Assembly: GCF_027922145.1 (NCBI RefSeq)
Contig: NZ_BSFC01000003.1
Coordinates: forward strand, 34,831 to 98,830
Direction of reading: 5' to 3'
DNA length: 64,000 bases
Source: Novosphingobium resinovorum
GTDB taxonomy: Bacteria > Pseudomonadota > Alphaproteobacteria > Sphingomonadales > Sphingomonadaceae
The position numbers were made by a program, and so were the translations under genes. Under the pieces are notes generated by a model, which had not been told where the DNA came from, made no database searches, and saw only the letters and a program-made list of their open reading frames with translations. Shown here in pieces: positions 17,532 to 27,110 of this stretch. The stretch's first letter is position 1. Each line of letters starts with the position of its first letter.

Positions 17532-18452
17532 ATGACCTTCACCCTCAGCACCAGCCTGCCCTTCGACCACATCGACAAGCCGCAGGAATGGGGCACCATG
17601 GAAGCGCTGCACCAGATCGCGAAGGCGGTCGAGGCTGCGGGCTTTTACGCGGGCACCGTCACTGACCATCCGGTGCCCTCTTCGCGCTGGCTCGACAATG
17701 GCGGGCATTATGCGCAGGACCCCTTCGTCATGCTTTCGATGCTGGGCGCCGCCACGACCACGCTGCGGCTGCAGACCAACATCCTGGTCCTGCCCTATCG
17801 CAACCCGTTCATCACCGCGCGCGCCGTATCGAGCCTCGACCACTTTACCGGCGGGCGCGTGATCCTCGGCCTTGGCGCGGGGTACATGAAGGCGGAGTAC
17901 AAGGCGCTGGGCGTCGATTTCGACAGTCGCAACGATATCATGGACGAATACATGAAGGCCATGAAGCTCGCCTGGACCGGCGAGGACTTCACCTTCGAGG
18001 GCAATGGCTTCACCGCGCTCGGCAACCGTGTGCTGCCGACCCCGGCGCAAACCCCGCATCCGCCGCTGCTGGTGGGCGGCAATTCCAAGCGCGCGCTGCG
18101 CCGGGCGGTGGAACTGGGCGATGCCTGGCACCCGTTCTTCGTGCCCAAGGCGGTGACCGATACCGCCCGCACCGCCAATCTCGAAGGCGACGAGGACATC
18201 CTGGAAGCCATCGCCTACATGGCCACGCATTGCGAGAAAGTCGGCCGCGAGACTCCGCCCAAGGTCATCGCATCCTCGACTTATTCGGTGAAAGGGGGCT
18301 GGAACGCGCAGGAAGCGCTGGACCATTTCGCCAACCTCAAGTCGCTCGGCGTCGATGGTTCCGGCGCGACGATCTACACCGAGACGCGAGCCGAGTATCT
18401 GGAACAGGCCCAGAAGTTCGGGGAAGAGGTGATCGCGAAGATCGATTTCTGA
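17532..18452 (+). CDS. Luciferase-like (LLM class) oxidoreductase, probably F420-dependent
   Basis: 306 residues, TIM-barrel luciferase-like fold. Segments TVTDHPVPSSRWLDNGGHYAQDP, LQTNILVLPYRNPFITARA and GRVILGLGAGYMKAEYKALG follow the pattern of the F420-dependent subgroup (glucose-6-phosphate dehydrogenase, secondary-alcohol and mycobacterial hydroxymycolate-type relatives), and TPHPPLLVGGNSKRALRRA is the conserved late strand. FMN-dependent members of the superfamily look similar, so F420 use is inferred mainly from the adjacent F420 synthesis genes. Substrate unknown; neighbours suggest oxidation or reduction of an alcohol, ketone or imine in a catabolic route. It converges on thiE. Confidence 0.8.
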   Translation: MTFTLSTSLPFDHIDKPQEWGTMEALHQIAKAVEAAGFYAGTVTDHPVPSSRWLDNGGHYAQDPFVMLSMLGAATTTLRLQTNILVLPYRNPFITARAVSSLDHFTGGRVILGLGAGYMKAEYKALGVDFDSRNDIMDEYMKAMKLAWTGEDFTFEGNGFTALGNRVLPTPAQTPHPPLLVGGNSKRALRRAVELGDAWHPFFVPKAVTDTARTANLEGDEDILEAIAYMATHCEKVGRETPPKVIASSTYSVKGGWNAQEALDHFANLKSLGVDGSGATIYTETRAEYLEQAQKFGEEVIAKIDF

Positions 18453-18518
18453 CGCTCTGGCCGCGCCAAGGCCCACCCCGCTGCGACTAGCTTCGCCTAA
18501 GGCTCAGCAAGTCTCGCT

Positions 18519-18540
18519 CCCCTCCCGCTTGCGGGAGGGG
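18519..18540. terminator. Perfect inverted repeat between LLM gene and thiE
   Basis: CCCCTCCCGC and GCGGGAGGGG are exact complements separated by TT, followed by a G-rich tail. It lies between convergent genes and probably marks transcript ends for one or both; there is no T-run on the plus strand. Confidence 0.5.
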
Positions 18541-18560
18541 TTGGGGGTGGGTTCAGGCGC

Positions 18561-19208
18561 TCAGCCCTGCACCGCCGCCAGTGCTTCGTGAAACGCGCGG
18601 ACCGCCGCTTCCTCGTCGCCGTTCCAGACTGCGCCCGAAACCGCAAGGAAGTCCGCGCCCGCCCGCACGAGGTCACCGCAGTTTTCCGGAGTAATCCCAC
18701 CGATGGCGACGCACGGAATCTCGAAGATCGACTGCCACCATTCCAACAGGTCGAGACCAGCGATATGCTTGGTCACCTTCGTCGTGGTGGGGAAGAACGC
18801 ACCGAACGCCACGTAGTCGGCGCCGTTCTCGCCCGCTTCCATGGCGAGGTGACGGCTGGCATTACAGGTCACGCCAATCTGCGCATCGCGGCCGAGCGCC
18901 TGACGTGCCTCCTCGACGCTGCCGTCCTCCTGCCCGAGATGCACGCCGTCCGCGCCGAGGCGCTTGGCAAGGCCGATCGAGTCGTTGACGATGAACGCGA
19001 CCTCGCGGTCCGCGCAGATCTTCTGCAGCGGCTCGGCCAGACGCGCAGCCTCATGCTGGTCCACGTCCTTGACGCGGAACTGGAAGGCCGCGACTTCGCC
19101 TGCGTCGAGCGCGCGGGCCAGACGGTCGGGGAAGGCCCCGCCGGCGTCGAGCGACGAGATCAGATAGAGCTGCGTGGATGCGCGCGGAATGTCGGCTTCG
19201 TCTTTCAT
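18561..19208 (-). CDS. thiE: Thiamine-phosphate synthase
   Basis: 215 residues, standard for ThiE. It couples hydroxymethylpyrimidine diphosphate with the thiazole phosphate to give thiamine phosphate. The TIM barrel shows QFRVKDVDQHEAARLA near residue 44 (pyrophosphate contacts), FIVNDSIGLAKRLGADGVHLGQED (Asp for metal, VHLGQ motif), GVTCNASRHLAMEAGENGADYVAFGAFFPTTTK and VAIGGITPEN. No other thiamine gene and no TPP riboswitch-like region is adjacent, so it is a stand-alone copy. Its VHLGQED and GGIT motifs favour ThiE over TenI. Confidence 0.88.
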   Translation of the reverse strand: MKDEADIPRASTQLYLISSLDAGGAFPDRLARALDAGEVAAFQFRVKDVDQHEAARLAEPLQKICADREVAFIVNDSIGLAKRLGADGVHLGQEDGSVEEARQALGRDAQIGVTCNASRHLAMEAGENGADYVAFGAFFPTTTKVTKHIAGLDLLEWWQSIFEIPCVAIGGITPENCGDLVRAGADFLAVSGAVWNGDEEAAVRAFHEALAAVQG

Positions 19209-19303
19209 GCGGGTGCTCTAGCCGCGCCGCGCCTCAACGCCAAGCGTTCCGAACACGCGGCGTTCGGGAACCGTTCAGGCGCCCGGGTGTTGCATCGCGC
19301 GCC

Positions 19304-19873
19304 ATGAGGATACCGATAGCGCTCGCCCTGACCGGAGCCGCCCTTGCCGGCTGCACCGTCATACCCCCGGCCGATCCGGCCCGGATGCAACCATATCCAC
19401 CCGCCTATCCGCAGGCGAGCGCTCCTCCGCCTCCCGCAGCGCCGCCGCCGTCAGCCCCTCCGGCCGCGAGCTATCCCGGCCCGGCAGTTACGCCGCCCTA
19501 TACTCCCGCCCAGAGCTATCCCCCGCCGTCGGAACTGCCGGTCGCGACTCCCGAGCCCTCGCTGACTTACGCCGCGCTCGGCCAGACGGTAACCGTAGGC
19601 GGCCCGCGCATCACCCCGCTGGCGGTGCTGGAGGACAGCCGGTGCCCGATGAATGCGCGCTGCGTCTGGGGCGGGCAGGTCCGTCTGCGCGTACGCATCG
19701 ACAGCGGGCGCGGCGGCGAGGTGGAAGTGACCTCGGGCAAGCCGGTGACGGTCGCCGACGGCACGCTCGAACTCGTCGAGGTCCAGCCGGACAAGGTCGC
19801 GGGCGGTGACAACCACGGCACCGTCGCGCAGTCGGCCTATCGCTTCGGCTTCCGCTTCATGGGCGGCTACTGA
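19304..19873 (+). CDS. Proline-rich lipoprotein, unknown function
   Basis: 189 residues from the ATG at 19304. The first 18 residues are a lipoprotein signal ending in the lipobox LAGC (Cys at about residue 17), so it is probably an outer- or inner-membrane lipoprotein. A 70-residue linker rich in Pro, Ala and Ser follows, then a compact C-terminal domain (about 85-189) with SRCPMNARCVWGGQVRLRVR, two cysteines that may pair. This C-terminal pattern (CPxxxxCVWxGxV) is shared by many small secreted proteins of sphingomonads and others with no assigned function. It is convergent with the aldolase gene. Confidence 0.7.
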   Translation: MRIPIALALTGAALAGCTVIPPADPARMQPYPPAYPQASAPPPPAAPPPSAPPAASYPGPAVTPPYTPAQSYPPPSELPVATPEPSLTYAALGQTVTVGGPRITPLAVLEDSRCPMNARCVWGGQVRLRVRIDSGRGGEVEVTSGKPVTVADGTLELVEVQPDKVAGGDNHGTVAQSAYRFGFRFMGGY

Positions 19874-19884
19874 GCCCACGAAAA

Positions 19885-19910
19885 AGGCGGCGCCCTTTCG
19901 AGCGCCGCCT
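19885..19910. terminator. Hairpin terminator between lipoprotein gene and fba
   Basis: AGGCGGCGC and GCGCCGCCT form a 9-bp stem with an 8-base loop. On the minus strand it is followed by TTTTTCG, a good intrinsic terminator for fba; on the plus strand it follows the lipoprotein stop by 12 bases with a weaker CTCTTCCT tail. Confidence 0.8.
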
Positions 19911-19932
19911 CTTCCTGTCCGGTCCCGAAGGA

Positions 19933-20844
19933 TCAGGCTGCCGCGGCAGCCTCGGCCTTCTGCGTCGAACCGAGGTAGATCGCGTCGATCGCCTCGCCCA
20001 GCGCCGCGTCGAATTCCGCGTCGCTCATCTGCGAACGCAGGTCCGAAAGCAGCGCGCGGCTGAAGCTGGCGATGATGCCCTTGTTCTTCGCCAGTTCGAC
20101 GCAGGCGTCGGCGCGCGAGTAACCGCCCGACAGGGCTACCACGCGCAGCACCTTGGGGTGATCGATCAGCGGATCGAACGTGCCCGGCACGATCGGCAGC
20201 GAGAGCTTGAGCATGACCTGCTGGCCCTCGGGCAGCGCGTCGAGGTTCTCGAGGATCGCGTCGAGGAGCAGCTTGTCACATTCGGCGCGGGTCTCGCTCT
20301 TGATGTTCACTTCGGGCTCGATAATCGGCATCATGCCGTGCGAGAGCACCTGTGCGCCGATCTCGAACTGCTGCTTGACGACGGCTGCGATGCCCTCGGC
20401 ATTGGCCGAGTTGATGACCGAGCGCTCCTTGGTGCCGTAGACGCCCAGCGCCTTCGAGCGCGCAAGCAGCTCGTCCAGCGTCGGCATCGGCTTCATCATC
20501 TGAACGCCGTTGGCCTCATCCTCCAGGCCCTTGTCGATCTTGATGAAGGGGACCACGCCCTTGGCGATCAGCGCCTGCGGGGTCGGCACGCCCTCGACGG
20601 TGCCGTCCATGGTGCGCTCGAACAGGATCGCGCCGATGACCTTCTCCCCCGAGAACACCGACGACGAAATGATGCGCGCGCGCATCTCGTGGATGAGACC
20701 GAACATCTCCTCCTCGGTCGACCAGGCATCCTCCTCGATACCGTAGCCCTTGAGCGCCTTGGGCGTCGAACCGCCGCTCTGGTCGAGTGCGGCGATAAAG
20801 CCGTCACCGTCGGCCATCTTGGCCGTCATTTCCGAATACTGCAT
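19933..20844 (-). CDS. fba: Class I fructose-bisphosphate aldolase
   Basis: 303 residues from the ATG at 20844, which follows a strong AGGAGGAG ribosome binding site; the frame is open a further 25 codons upstream but without family similarity. It cleaves fructose-1,6-bisphosphate to the triose phosphates. FIAALDQSGGSTPKAL near residue 17, SGEKVIGAILFERTMDG, VPFIKIDKGLEDEANGVQ, and VMLKLSLPIVPG (Schiff-base Lys region) are class I features. The C-terminus is an alanine-rich tail (STQKAEAAAAA). It is the last gene of a glycolytic series on the minus strand, separated from pgk by an acyltransferase gene. Confidence 0.93.
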   Translation of the reverse strand: MQYSEMTAKMADGDGFIAALDQSGGSTPKALKGYGIEEDAWSTEEEMFGLIHEMRARIISSSVFSGEKVIGAILFERTMDGTVEGVPTPQALIAKGVVPFIKIDKGLEDEANGVQMMKPMPTLDELLARSKALGVYGTKERSVINSANAEGIAAVVKQQFEIGAQVLSHGMMPIIEPEVNIKSETRAECDKLLLDAILENLDALPEGQQVMLKLSLPIVPGTFDPLIDHPKVLRVVALSGGYSRADACVELAKNKGIIASFSRALLSDLRSQMSDAEFDAALGEAIDAIYLGSTQKAEAAAAA

Positions 20845-20933
20845 GGTTTCTCCTCCTGAGTTGTTCGGCAACTTGAAATAAAGCCTACGCTGCGCTCCCT
20901 CTGTTCGCAACTGCGGCATCTGTCATTAGGGGG

Positions 20934-22016
20934 TCAATTCGGTATAGCGCGCGGCGGCACGTGTCGCGCCCTCGCATGCAGCATGACGTTCAGGCGCCGG
21001 CGCAGCGGAATGTCCACGAAGCGCACGCAAAGCCAGCCGAGCCCGACGCAGGCGGCAAGGTAGACCGCGCCCATCAGCACTTCGTTCCAGCCGAGATCGT
21101 CTTTGAAGTAGCGCAGCGGCTCCATCAGCGCCCAGTGCACGGCATAGACCGCGTAGGACACTTCGCCGAGGAACCACGCCACCGGCATCAGTACACGCGA
21201 AGGTTCGCCGCGCGAGCCCAGCCAGACCAGCAGCGGCGAGACAAGCACGGCGCAAGTGACGTCGTACCAGCCCTTGGGAATGAACGCCGGATCGGCGACC
21301 AGCATCGCGAGGATCGCGATGAGGCAGAAAACGCCGAGCCAGCCGGGATGGCGGACCTCTTTCACGGGTAACCCGGCGATCAGCACGCCTGCGGTGAACG
21401 ACATCGTCGTGCGCAGCATCGTCGTGCCCATCTGGCTCCACAACGGACCAAGATTGCCGCCCTCGCGCGCCAGCACGGCGGGCACGAAGAAGCAGGCGGC
21501 GGCGATCGCCACGGCAAGCTGCCCGATGCGCGGCAGACGGAACAGCACCAGCGCGAGGCCGAGGCTGGCGACGAGTTCGAAGAACAGCGACCACGCCGGC
21601 ACGTTCATCGGGAACAGCGTGTTGGTGAAGGGCGACGGCAGCATCAGCAGATTGGGCGGCAGCGACTTGGCGATCTTGGCGTAGCTGTAGACGTCGCCCT
21701 TGCCGGTCCAGTGGTTCGAGATCGCGGAGAGCGTCGTGATGACGATCCCTGCGAGGAACAGCGGATAGAGCCGCACCACGCGCTGCTTCATGAAGGCCCA
21801 GGTGGTCAGCCCGTTCTGCCAGCGCGGCAGGTAAGTACGGCACAGCACGAAGCCGGAGAGCGCGAAGAAGAAGTCCACCGCGACATAGCCGTGCGGGGCC
21901 TGCGAGATGTTGTAATGGAACAGCGCCACGGCGAGCGCCGCGATGCCGCGCATGCCGTCGAGCGTGACGTACCGGCCCTGCCAGGGCGGTGCGGGAGCAA
22001 GGTTTCGATCCGTCAT
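20934..22016 (-). CDS. Acyltransferase family 3 (OafA/YrhL-like) membrane protein
   Basis: 360 residues from ATG 22016; the frame continues upstream only through a repeat element. The N-terminal signature YVTLDGMRGIAALAVALFHY includes the conserved Arg and the His of the family, followed by about ten hydrophobic segments, for example FFFALSGFVLCRTYL and LFPMNVPAWSLFFELVASL. Such integral inner-membrane enzymes O-acetylate or otherwise acylate polysaccharides, LPS sugars or peptidoglycan. Its target is unknown. It lies between pgk and fba on the same strand, an odd place for a cell-surface enzyme, flanked upstream by repeat family C. Confidence 0.87.
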   Translation of the reverse strand: MTDRNLAPAPPWQGRYVTLDGMRGIAALAVALFHYNISQAPHGYVAVDFFFALSGFVLCRTYLPRWQNGLTTWAFMKQRVVRLYPLFLAGIVITTLSAISNHWTGKGDVYSYAKIAKSLPPNLLMLPSPFTNTLFPMNVPAWSLFFELVASLGLALVLFRLPRIGQLAVAIAAACFFVPAVLAREGGNLGPLWSQMGTTMLRTTMSFTAGVLIAGLPVKEVRHPGWLGVFCLIAILAMLVADPAFIPKGWYDVTCAVLVSPLLVWLGSRGEPSRVLMPVAWFLGEVSYAVYAVHWALMEPLRYFKDDLGWNEVLMGAVYLAACVGLGWLCVRFVDIPLRRRLNVMLHARARHVPPRAIPN

Positions 22017-22059
22017 TCCCCTGCGAGCCCCAAAGTCATCCCTTACGATCAATATGTCC

Positions 22060-22144
22060 GTCATCCCCGCGAAGGCGGGGACCCATCTGATGCCCGTGCA
22101 ATAGGTCAGGTCAGGAGATGGGTTCCCGCCTTCGCGGGGATGAC
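22060..22144. repeat. Paired palindromic repeat, family C
   Basis: Inverted copies of a unit built on CCCCGCGAAGGCGGGGACCCAT occur at 22060-22085 and about 22118-22144. Each copy is itself a small palindrome (CCCCGC...GCGGGG). It separates pgk from the acyltransferase gene on the minus strand and may be a processing or attenuation structure. Confidence 0.85.
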
Positions 22145-22158
22145 GGGGTTGTTTTGCG

Positions 22159-23358
22159 TCAGGCTTCCAGCGCCGCGACGCCGGGCAGCACCTTGCCTTC
22201 CATCCACTCGAGGAAGGCACCGCCCGCCGTCGAGATGTACGAGAAGTCCTGCGCCACGCCCGCATGGTTGAGCGCCGCTACGGTATCGCCGCCGCCCGCC
22301 ACCGAGACCAGCGAGCCGTCCGCCGTCAGCGCGGCGGCGGTCTTCGCCAGCGCCACGGTGGCGGCGTCGAACGGCTCCATCTCGAACGCGCCGAGCGGGC
22401 CGTTCCACACCAGCGTGCGGCAGTTCTTGAGCACGTCGCCCAGCGTTTCCGCCGCGTTCGGACCGGCATCGAGGATCATCTCGTCGGCCGCGACTTCATG
22501 GACGTTGCAGATGCGCAGCGACGGCGGGTTGGCCGCGAATTCCTTCGACACGACCACGTCGTACGGCAGGTGGACGGTGCAGCCCGAGGCATCCGCCGTG
22601 GCAAGGATTTCGTTCGCGGTATCGGTCAGGTCATGCTCGCAAAGCGACTTGCCCACGTCCACGCCCTTGGCGGCAAGGAAGGTGTTCGCCATGCCGCCAC
22701 CGATGATGAGGTGATCGACTTGGCGGACGAGGTGCTTGAGCACTTCGAGCTTGGACGAAACCTTGGCCCCGCCGACGACCGCCGCGACCGGCTTCTCGGG
22801 CGTGCCGAGTGCCTTTTCGAGCGCTTCCAGTTCCGCCTGCATCGAGCGACCGGCGTAAGCGGGCAGCACCTTGGCGAGACCTTCGGTGGTGGCATGGGCG
22901 CGGTGCGCGGCGGAGAAGGCGTCGTTCACGTAGAAGTCCGCATTCGCCGCGATCGCAGCGGCGAGTTCGGGGTCGTTCTTTTCCTCGCCCTTCCAGAAAC
23001 GGGTGTTCTCGAGGATGGCGATGTCGCCGGCACGCAGGATGCCGACGGCCTGCTTCACGATGTCGCCCGCGATCTCGGGCACGAACATCACTTCCTTGCC
23101 CAGCGTCTTCTCGACCGCGCCGACCACCATCGAGAGCGACTGGCTCGGCACGCGCTCGCCCTTGGGGCGACCGAAGTGGGCGAGGAGGAGGACCTTGGCG
23201 CCCTTCTCGGCGAGTTCCAGCACGGTGGGCGCCGCGGCGCGGATGCGGGTGTCGTCGGTGACGGCGCCGTCCTGCATCGGCAGGTTGAGGTCCACGCGCA
23301 CCAGCGCGACCTTGCCGGTCACATCACCAAGGTCATCAAGGGTCTTGAATGCCGTCAT
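22159..23358 (-). CDS. pgk: Phosphoglycerate kinase
   Basis: 399 residues, standard length. It makes ATP and 3-phosphoglycerate from 1,3-bisphosphoglycerate. [15 protein letters not shown] at the N-terminus, [12 protein letters not shown] with the substrate-binding His and Arg, [15 protein letters not shown] near residue 190, and [15 protein letters not shown] plus GGGDTVAAL near the C-terminus (nucleotide site) are diagnostic. Its ATG overlaps the stop of the MOSC-domain gene by four bases. The order gap-MOSC-pgk puts it in a coupled glycolytic operon. Confidence 0.97.
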   Translation of the reverse strand: MTAFKTLDDLGDVTGKVALVRVDLNLPMQDGAVTDDTRIRAAAPTVLELAEKGAKVLLLAHFGRPKGERVPSQSLSMVVGAVEKTLGKEVMFVPEIAGDIVKQAVGILRAGDIAILENTRFWKGEEKNDPELAAAIAANADFYVNDAFSAAHRAHATTEGLAKVLPAYAGRSMQAELEALEKALGTPEKPVAAVVGGAKVSSKLEVLKHLVRQVDHLIIGGGMANTFLAAKGVDVGKSLCEHDLTDTANEILATADASGCTVHLPYDVVVSKEFAANPPSLRICNVHEVAADEMILDAGPNAAETLGDVLKNCRTLVWNGPLGAFEMEPFDAATVALAKTAAALTADGSLVSVAGGGDTVAALNHAGVAQDFSYISTAGGAFLEWMEGKVLPGVAALEA

Positions 23359-23840
23359 CTCTCGATCCTTATCTCGTCGCCCAGGGCGATATCGCCGTCG
23401 TCAAGCACCGTGCCCAGCACACCGCCCCGCCAATCCGGCAGGAGCGCGCCCTTGAGGCCCTGTGCCACTTCCTCCATGCGGCTGCACGGATCGCATTCCA
23501 TCGTGACTGCTATGCGCAGGGTATTGCCGATCGCCAGGACATAGCCGGTTTCCCTCGGGAAACGCAGTCCTTCGACCAGCAGGTTCGCCCGCCGCGCATG
23601 CCATGGCGGCTCTTCGAAACCGAACAGGCCGCCGCAGATTTCAAGTTCGCCCAGCGCCGCCCGCCAGCTTTCGATCTCCATCAGGGAGACCTGCCGGCGC
23701 GGCCGCTTGCCCGGACGCACCGCGCCGCGAAAGTCCCCATGGACTCCCGCGGCGGCAGTTACGGCGACGGACCGCAGTTCCTCCATCGGCGCGCGAGGGC
23801 GTTGCCTTCGCGCGATACCGATAAGGCGGCCCGTCCCCAT
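23355..23840 (-). CDS. MOSC-domain protein
   Basis: 161 residues from the ATG at 23840. The fold signature of MOSC (molybdenum cofactor sulfurase C-terminal) proteins is suggested by [63 protein letters not shown] and LGDEIRIER. The Cys pair in ECDPCSRM is where the family's conserved sulfur-carrying Cys sits. YiiM/YuaD-type MOSC proteins reduce N-hydroxylated compounds or handle sulfur; the role here is not known. It is only seven bases after gap and overlaps pgk, so it is translated within the glycolytic operon. Confidence 0.78.
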   Translation of the reverse strand: MGTGRLIGIARRQRPRAPMEELRSVAVTAAAGVHGDFRGAVRPGKRPRRQVSLMEIESWRAALGELEICGGLFGFEEPPWHARRANLLVEGLRFPRETGYVLAIGNTLRIAVTMECDPCSRMEEVAQGLKGALLPDWRGGVLGTVLDDGDIALGDEIRIER

Positions 23841-23847
23841 CAAGGTC

Positions 23848-24855
23848 TCAGAGCAGGCCGCCCATCACGCCGGCCGTGTCGACCATGCGGTTGGAGAAGC
23901 CCCACTCGTTGTCGTACCACGAAAGAACGCGCACCAGCTTGCCTTCGAGAACCGAGGTTTCGAGGCTGTCGATGGTGGACGAGTGCGAATCGTGGTTGAA
24001 GTCGATCGAGACCAGCGGCTCCTCGGTGTAGCCGAGCACGCCCTTGAGTTCGCCTTCCGCAGCGGCCTTGAGCAGCGCGTTGACTTCCTCGGTGGTGGTG
24101 TCGCGGCTCGGCACGAAGGTCAGGTCGACGACCGAGACGTTCGGGGTCGGCACGCGGATCGACGAACCGTCGAGCTTGCCCTTGAGGTCCGGCAGAACGA
24201 GGCCGACGGCAACGGCGGCGCCGGTGCTGGTCGGGATCATGTTCATCGCGGCAGCGCGGGCGCGGCGCGGGTCGGAGTGGATCTGGTCGAGGATCTTCTG
24301 GTCGTTGGTGTACGAGTGGATCGTGGTCATCAGACCGCGCTCGATACCGATCTTCTCGTGCAGGACCTTGGCGAAGGGCGCCAGGCAGTTGGTGGTGCAC
24401 GAAGCGTTCGACACGACGGTGTGCTCGGCGGTGAGCGCGTCATGGTTGACGCCGTAGACGACGGTGAGGTCGACGTTCTTGGCAGGCGCCGAGATCAGCA
24501 CGCGCTTGGCGCCGGCTTCGATGTGCTTCGAGGCCGAGGCCTTGTCGGTGAAGAAGCCGGTGCATTCCAGCGCGATGTCGACGCCGTTGGCGGCGTGCGG
24601 CAGGTTCGCGGGATCGCGCTCGGCGGTCACCTTGATGCGCTTGCCGTTGATGATGAGGTCATCGCCGTCGACTTCCACGGTGCCCGCAAACGCACCGTGG
24701 ACGCTGTCGCGCTTGAAGAGGAGGGCATTGGCCTTGGCGCTGGCGAGGTCGTTGATCGACACCAGCTCGAGGTCATGGTCGGTACGCTCGAGAATGGCGC
24801 GGGCGACATTGCGCCCGATACGTCCGAAACCGTTGATCGCAACCTTGGTCGCCAT
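23848..24855 (-). CDS. gap: Glyceraldehyde-3-phosphate dehydrogenase
   Basis: 335 residues. [17 protein letters not shown] binds NAD at the N-terminus; the catalytic Cys is in [12 protein letters not shown] near residue 152; His lies in [10 protein letters not shown]; and [13 protein letters not shown] closes the protein. The residue after strand 2 (VSINDLASA, Asp rather than Ala/Thr) points to NAD and a glycolytic role. It follows tkt by 28 bases and precedes the MOSC gene, consistent with a tkt-gap-MOSC-pgk operon combining the pentose phosphate pathway with lower glycolysis. Confidence 0.97.
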   Translation of the reverse strand: MATKVAINGFGRIGRNVARAILERTDHDLELVSINDLASAKANALLFKRDSVHGAFAGTVEVDGDDLIINGKRIKVTAERDPANLPHAANGVDIALECTGFFTDKASASKHIEAGAKRVLISAPAKNVDLTVVYGVNHDALTAEHTVVSNASCTTNCLAPFAKVLHEKIGIERGLMTTIHSYTNDQKILDQIHSDPRRARAAAMNMIPTSTGAAVAVGLVLPDLKGKLDGSSIRVPTPNVSVVDLTFVPSRDTTTEEVNALLKAAAEGELKGVLGYTEEPLVSIDFNHDSHSSTIDSLETSVLEGKLVRVLSWYDNEWGFSNRMVDTAGVMGGLL

Positions 24856-24883
24856 AATCCTAATCTCCTCTTAGGTGGTATTC

Positions 24884-26872
24884 TTAGCTGCTGAGCTTTT
24901 CCAGGACCTGCGGCACGATCGCATCGACGGTGAAGCCGAAGCGCTCGAACAGAACCTTGGCCGGGGCCGAGGCGCCGAAGCGGTCGAGGCCGATGTTGAG
25001 GCCGCCATTGCGGCTGAATGCGGTGAAGCGCTCCCAGCCGTGCGTAACGCCCGCCTCGATCGAGACACGCAGGATCGACGGGTCGTTCGGCAGGACTTCG
25101 TGCTTGTACGCCGCGTCCTGCGCCTCGAACAGCTCCATGCACGGCATCGAGACGACGTCGGCGCCGATGCCCTGGGCCTGCAGTGCGCCCTGCACCTTCA
25201 CGGCCAGTTCGACTTCCGAACCGGTGGCGATCAGGATCACCTTGCGGTCACCCTCGGCGCGGCGCAGCGTGTAGGCGCCGCGGGCAGAGAGCATTTCGCC
25301 CGAGGTGCGAAGCTGCGGCAGGTTCTGGCGGGTCAGCGCGAGGACCGAAGGCGTCTCGGCGCTTTCCAGCGCGATCTGCCAGCACTCGGCGGTCTCGATG
25401 ACGTCGGCCGGGCGGAACACGTAGAGGTTCGGGATCAGGCGCAGCGACATGACCGTCTCTACCGGCTGGTGAGTCGGGCCATCTTCGCCGAGGCCGATCG
25501 AATCGTGGGTCAGCACGTAGATCACGCGGGTCTGCTGCAGCGCCGACATGCGGATCGCGTTGCGGGCATAGTCCGAGAAGATCAGGAAGGTGCCGCCGTA
25601 GGGGATCACGCCGCCATGCAGCGCCATGCCGTTCATCGCCGCCGACATGCCGAATTCACGGATGCCGTAGTAGACGTAGCGGCCGGCGTAGTCCTTGGCC
25701 GAGAACGCCGACTGGCACTTGGCCTTGGTGTTGTTCGAACCGGTGAGGTCGGCGGAGCCCCCGACCATCTCGGGCACCAGCGGCGCGAGGACGTTGAGCA
25801 CGTTCTCCGACGCCTTGCGGGTCGCGACGGTGGTTTCGCTCTCCAGCCAGCCTGCGAAAGTCTTCGCGGCTTCGTCGCCCGAAGGCAGTTCGCCGTTCAT
25901 GCGGCGGGTCAGTTCCGCGCCCTTGTCCGAAGCGGCAAGGCGGGCGTCCCACTCGGCGCGCAGCTTCGCGCCCTTTTCGCCCAGCGAGCGCCAGTCGGCG
26001 AGGATCTCGGCCGGGATCTCGAAGGGAGCGTGGGCCCAGCCGATGTTCTCGCGGGTCGCGGCGATCTCGGCATCGCCCAGCGGCGAGCCGTGGACGTCGT
26101 GGCCGCCCTGCTTGTTGGGCGAACCCTTGCCAATCAGCGTGCGGCAGGCGACCAGCGTGGGCTTGTCCGAAGCGGCAGCCTGGCCCAGCGCGCGCTCGAT
26201 GTCGGCGAAGTCGTGGCCGTCGCACTCGAACACGTCCCAGCCCGAAGCGCGGTAGCGTGCCGGAATGTCTTCCGAAGTCGACAGCGAGGCGTCGCCGTCG
26301 ATGGTGATCTTGTTGTCGTCCCACAGCACCTTGAGGCGGCCCAGCTTCAGCGTGCCGGCCAGGCCGATCGCCTCGTGGTTGACGCCTTCCATGAGGCAGC
26401 CGTCACCGGCGATGACCCACGTGTTGTGATCGACGAGGTCGTCGCCGAAGGTTGCGGCCAGGTGACGCTCGGCCATTGCCATGCCCACGGCCATCGCCAC
26501 GCCCTGGCCCAGCGGCCCGGTGGTGCATTCGATGCCTTCGATCAGGAAGTTCTCGGGGTGACCGGCGCAGACCGAACCGAGCTGGCGGAAGTTCTTGATG
26601 TCGTCCAGCGTCGGGCTGGCGTAGCCGGTCAGGTGCAGCAGCGAGTAGATCAGCATCGAGCCATGGCCTGCCGACAGCACGAAGCGGTCGCGGTCGGCCC
26701 ACTTGGGCGCCGAGGGATCGAACTTGAGGAACTTGGCGAAGAGCACCGTGGCGACGTCGGCCATGCCCATCGGCATGCCGGGGTGGCCGCTGTTCGCCGC
26801 CTGAACCGCGTCCATCGAAAGCGCCCGGATGGCGTTGGCCATCGGCGCAAGACGGTCGGAAGCGAGGGTCAT
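24884..26872 (-). CDS. tkt: Transketolase
   Basis: 662 residues from the ATG at 26872, which has CGGAG about nine bases upstream; the extra 29 codons upstream lack family similarity. It transfers two-carbon units between sugar phosphates using thiamine diphosphate. [15 protein letters not shown] near residue 25, [13 protein letters not shown] near 115, the ThDP motif [15 protein letters not shown] near 153, and [18 protein letters not shown] in the pyrimidine domain are all present. It is the first gene of the glycolytic series and diverges from the zapA operon across 238 bases. Confidence 0.96.
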   Translation of the reverse strand: MTLASDRLAPMANAIRALSMDAVQAANSGHPGMPMGMADVATVLFAKFLKFDPSAPKWADRDRFVLSAGHGSMLIYSLLHLTGYASPTLDDIKNFRQLGSVCAGHPENFLIEGIECTTGPLGQGVAMAVGMAMAERHLAATFGDDLVDHNTWVIAGDGCLMEGVNHEAIGLAGTLKLGRLKVLWDDNKITIDGDASLSTSEDIPARYRASGWDVFECDGHDFADIERALGQAAASDKPTLVACRTLIGKGSPNKQGGHDVHGSPLGDAEIAATRENIGWAHAPFEIPAEILADWRSLGEKGAKLRAEWDARLAASDKGAELTRRMNGELPSGDEAAKTFAGWLESETTVATRKASENVLNVLAPLVPEMVGGSADLTGSNNTKAKCQSAFSAKDYAGRYVYYGIREFGMSAAMNGMALHGGVIPYGGTFLIFSDYARNAIRMSALQQTRVIYVLTHDSIGLGEDGPTHQPVETVMSLRLIPNLYVFRPADVIETAECWQIALESAETPSVLALTRQNLPQLRTSGEMLSARGAYTLRRAEGDRKVILIATGSEVELAVKVQGALQAQGIGADVVSMPCMELFEAQDAAYKHEVLPNDPSILRVSIEAGVTHGWERFTAFSRNGGLNIGLDRFGASAPAKVLFERFGFTVDAIVPQVLEKLSS

Positions 26873-27110
26873 GGGATTACTCCGGGTACGCGCAAAAATG
26901 CGGGACGATTCGAATTTCGCGACCCCCTTTAGGCAGAGGTCGCCTCCCGTCAAGTTCACCGCCCGATTTCACCCTCTTCACGCGCAGATCGGATATTGTC
27001 CTGCAGTCCGTCGTATCTTCCGCACTATTCAAGCGCAGGCAAGTGACAAGATTGTGAACAACCCGCGCCAACTGCTTGCCCGGCCGCCACAACCGGCGCA
27101 GCGCTTGGCC
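26873..27110. promoter_or_regulatory. Divergent region between tkt and the zapA operon
   Basis: This 238-base gap separates two divergent operons, so promoters for both must lie here. I cannot pick reliable -35/-10 boxes by eye and see no palindrome or RNA gene. A small ORF extending upstream of the 27111 start runs through it without a convincing start signal. Confidence 0.4.

Noticed and set aside
18561..19303. Possible TPP riboswitch at thiE
   Set aside because: The 95-base upstream region lacks the conserved CTGAGA and related TPP-box motifs, and overlaps the divergent lipoprotein leader.
24875..26932. Long plus-strand open frame (685 codons) opposite tkt
   Set aside because: It mirrors the codon structure of transketolase in high-GC DNA, has no family motifs and no ribosome binding site.
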